From assembly GCA_910574185.1 (NCBI GenBank), contig CAJSZQ010000011.1:49498-113497 (forward strand): DNA of 64,000 nt, given 5' to 3'. Shown one piece after another: positions 63,340-64,000 of this stretch. Position 1 is the first letter of the stretch, and every line of letters starts with the position of its first letter. This DNA comes from Lachnospiraceae bacterium. Its GTDB lineage: Bacteria > Bacillota > Clostridia > Lachnospirales > Lachnospiraceae. The position numbers and the translations under genes are program-made. The notes beneath the pieces are model-generated. The model made no database searches and was not told the DNA's origin. It saw only the letters and a program-made list of their open reading frames with translations.

Positions 63340-63825
63340 ATGAAATTTACACTGGACAAAGCAATTACATATGAGGCGGCTGTAGAGAGAATGTTTGAGA
63401 TGCTGGGGACAGATAAGATTATGGCGTTGGCATCCAGTAAGAATGATTATGTTATGGTGCGGAATGTAAGTTGTCTGTTTTACGATGAGAAGATTTATTT
63501 TAAGACAGATAAGAATTTCCGTAAGACGAAGCAGCTATTAGAGAATCCCCAGGTAGCTATGTGCTGGAGCGGGATTCAGGTAGAAGGATTTGCTGAAAAT
63601 AAAGGGCTTGTGATAGAAGAGCCTGGAAGAAGATTTGAAGAAGGATACAAGAAGTATCTGTGGCAGAGTTACAATAAATACAGTCATGAAGATACGGAGA
63701 TACTCATAGAGGTATCCCCCAAATATGTGGAAATATGGGATACCAGTGAAGAAGGATATGCTTTTCAGCTCTTCCTGGATTTCGATAAAAAGACAGTTGA
63801 AATAAAACAATACGACCAGAAATAG
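63340..63825 (+). CDS. Pyridoxamine 5'-phosphate oxidase-like (FMN-binding split barrel) protein
   Basis: A 161-residue protein with the split-barrel pattern MALASSKNDYVMVRNVSCLF, then KIYFKTDKNFRKTKQLLENP and VAMCWSGIQVEGFAE. Such proteins bind FMN or related flavins and act on unknown small molecules. It lies 86 bases after ribU on the same strand, a fitting neighbour for an FMN-dependent protein. AAAGGAGA before the ATG. Confidence 0.85.
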   Translation: MKFTLDKAITYEAAVERMFEMLGTDKIMALASSKNDYVMVRNVSCLFYDEKIYFKTDKNFRKTKQLLENPQVAMCWSGIQVEGFAENKGLVIEEPGRRFEEGYKKYLWQSYNKYSHEDTEILIEVSPKYVEIWDTSEEGYAFQLFLDFDKKTVEIKQYDQK

Positions 63826-63834
63826 GCATATAAA

Positions 63835-63886
63835 ATACCTTTCTTCCAACCAGAATGCGTAACCGGTTGGAGGAAAGGTATTTTTT
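63835..63886 (+). terminator. Terminator after the PNPOx-like gene
   Basis: AATACCTTTCTTCCAACC pairs with GGTTGGAGGAAAGGTATT (one bulge/loop of about 12 bases), followed by TTTT. Confidence 0.9.
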
Positions 63887-63946
63887 AATTAAATACTCAA
63901 ACTTCCCACATAAAAAATGGGATTTGCACCTTGAAAAATCAATACC

Positions 63947-64000
63947 TTAACTCATAAAATAACATTCATGCAGCTGCTGAACCGTATTCCAATGCTTTTT
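63947..64000 (-). CDS. Possible C-terminal end of a gene beyond the window
   Basis: On the minus strand the last 17 codons before a TAA read KKHWNTVQQLHECYFMS, plausible as a protein tail. The rest lies outside the window, so I cannot name it. It is AT-rich sequence and could also be chance. Confidence 0.25.
   Translation of the reverse strand, partial: KKHWNTVQQLHECYFMS

Overview
The window looks like a chromosomal segment of a Gram-positive, low-to-mid GC, anaerobic gut-type Clostridia, most likely Lachnospiraceae. The evidence is the S10-spc-alpha ribosomal operon order (adk-map-KOW protein-infA-rpmJ inside it), AGGAGG-type ribosome binding sites on most genes, an oxygen-sensitive NrdG, and a Stickland D-proline reductase operon with selenocysteine machinery. 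The species cannot be fixed from the sequence alone.

Layout. 0-16.9 kb is ordinary accessory and housekeeping material: a HEPN/MNT nucleotidyltransferase pair, a MacB/FtsX-type ABC exporter, an acyl-CoA synthetase, a class II aldolase, YaaA, a WYL regulator, a polar amino acid ABC importer, an acyltransferase, an M18 aminopeptidase, a PutP-type Na+/solute symporter and an rRNA-type methyltransferase. 17-33.5 kb is one functional island. It holds yedF-selD-selA-selB, a LysR regulator, a cysteine-desulfurase-like protein and a Se/S-carrier-like protein. Then come TetR and proline racemase on the minus strand, tRNA-Sec, and prdC-prdA-orf-prdB-prdD-prdE. selD and prdB each contain an in-frame UGA, read here as selenocysteine, with a candidate SECIS hairpin just downstream. 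33.5-41.2 kb holds two TauE/SafE permease paralogues, YcxB, a PadR/DUF4180 module next to a broken MATE gene, a YczE-like protein, a LysR and an SDR oxidoreductase. 41.3-59.6 kb is the ribosomal protein operon (rpsJ to rplQ, with secY, adk, map, infA and rpoA). 59.6-64 kb holds tdk, nrdG, a Gfo/Idh/MocA oxidoreductase, an FMN riboswitch with its riboflavin ECF transporter, and a PNPOx-like protein.

How the genes work together. A likely proline symporter, proline racemase (L- to D-proline), D-proline reductase (PrdA pyruvoyl subunit, PrdB selenoprotein, PrdC electron donor) and the full Sec insertion system sit within 20 kb. This makes a near self-contained proline-respiration module. Short TAGAA-N3-TTCTA motifs occur before both the sel operon and prdC, and a perfect dyad lies between prdF and tRNA-Sec.

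The most unusual signals are: (1) two families of repeated, covariation-supported RNA hairpins that swell the spacers inside the ribosomal protein operon; (2) PrdD and PrdE, which together correspond to PrdA cut exactly at the predicted pyruvoyl-forming cysteine; (3) a 240-bp palindromic MITE-like element in two copies, and smaller related palindromes; (4) a MATE gene fragment flanked by an inverted 20-mer next to padR.
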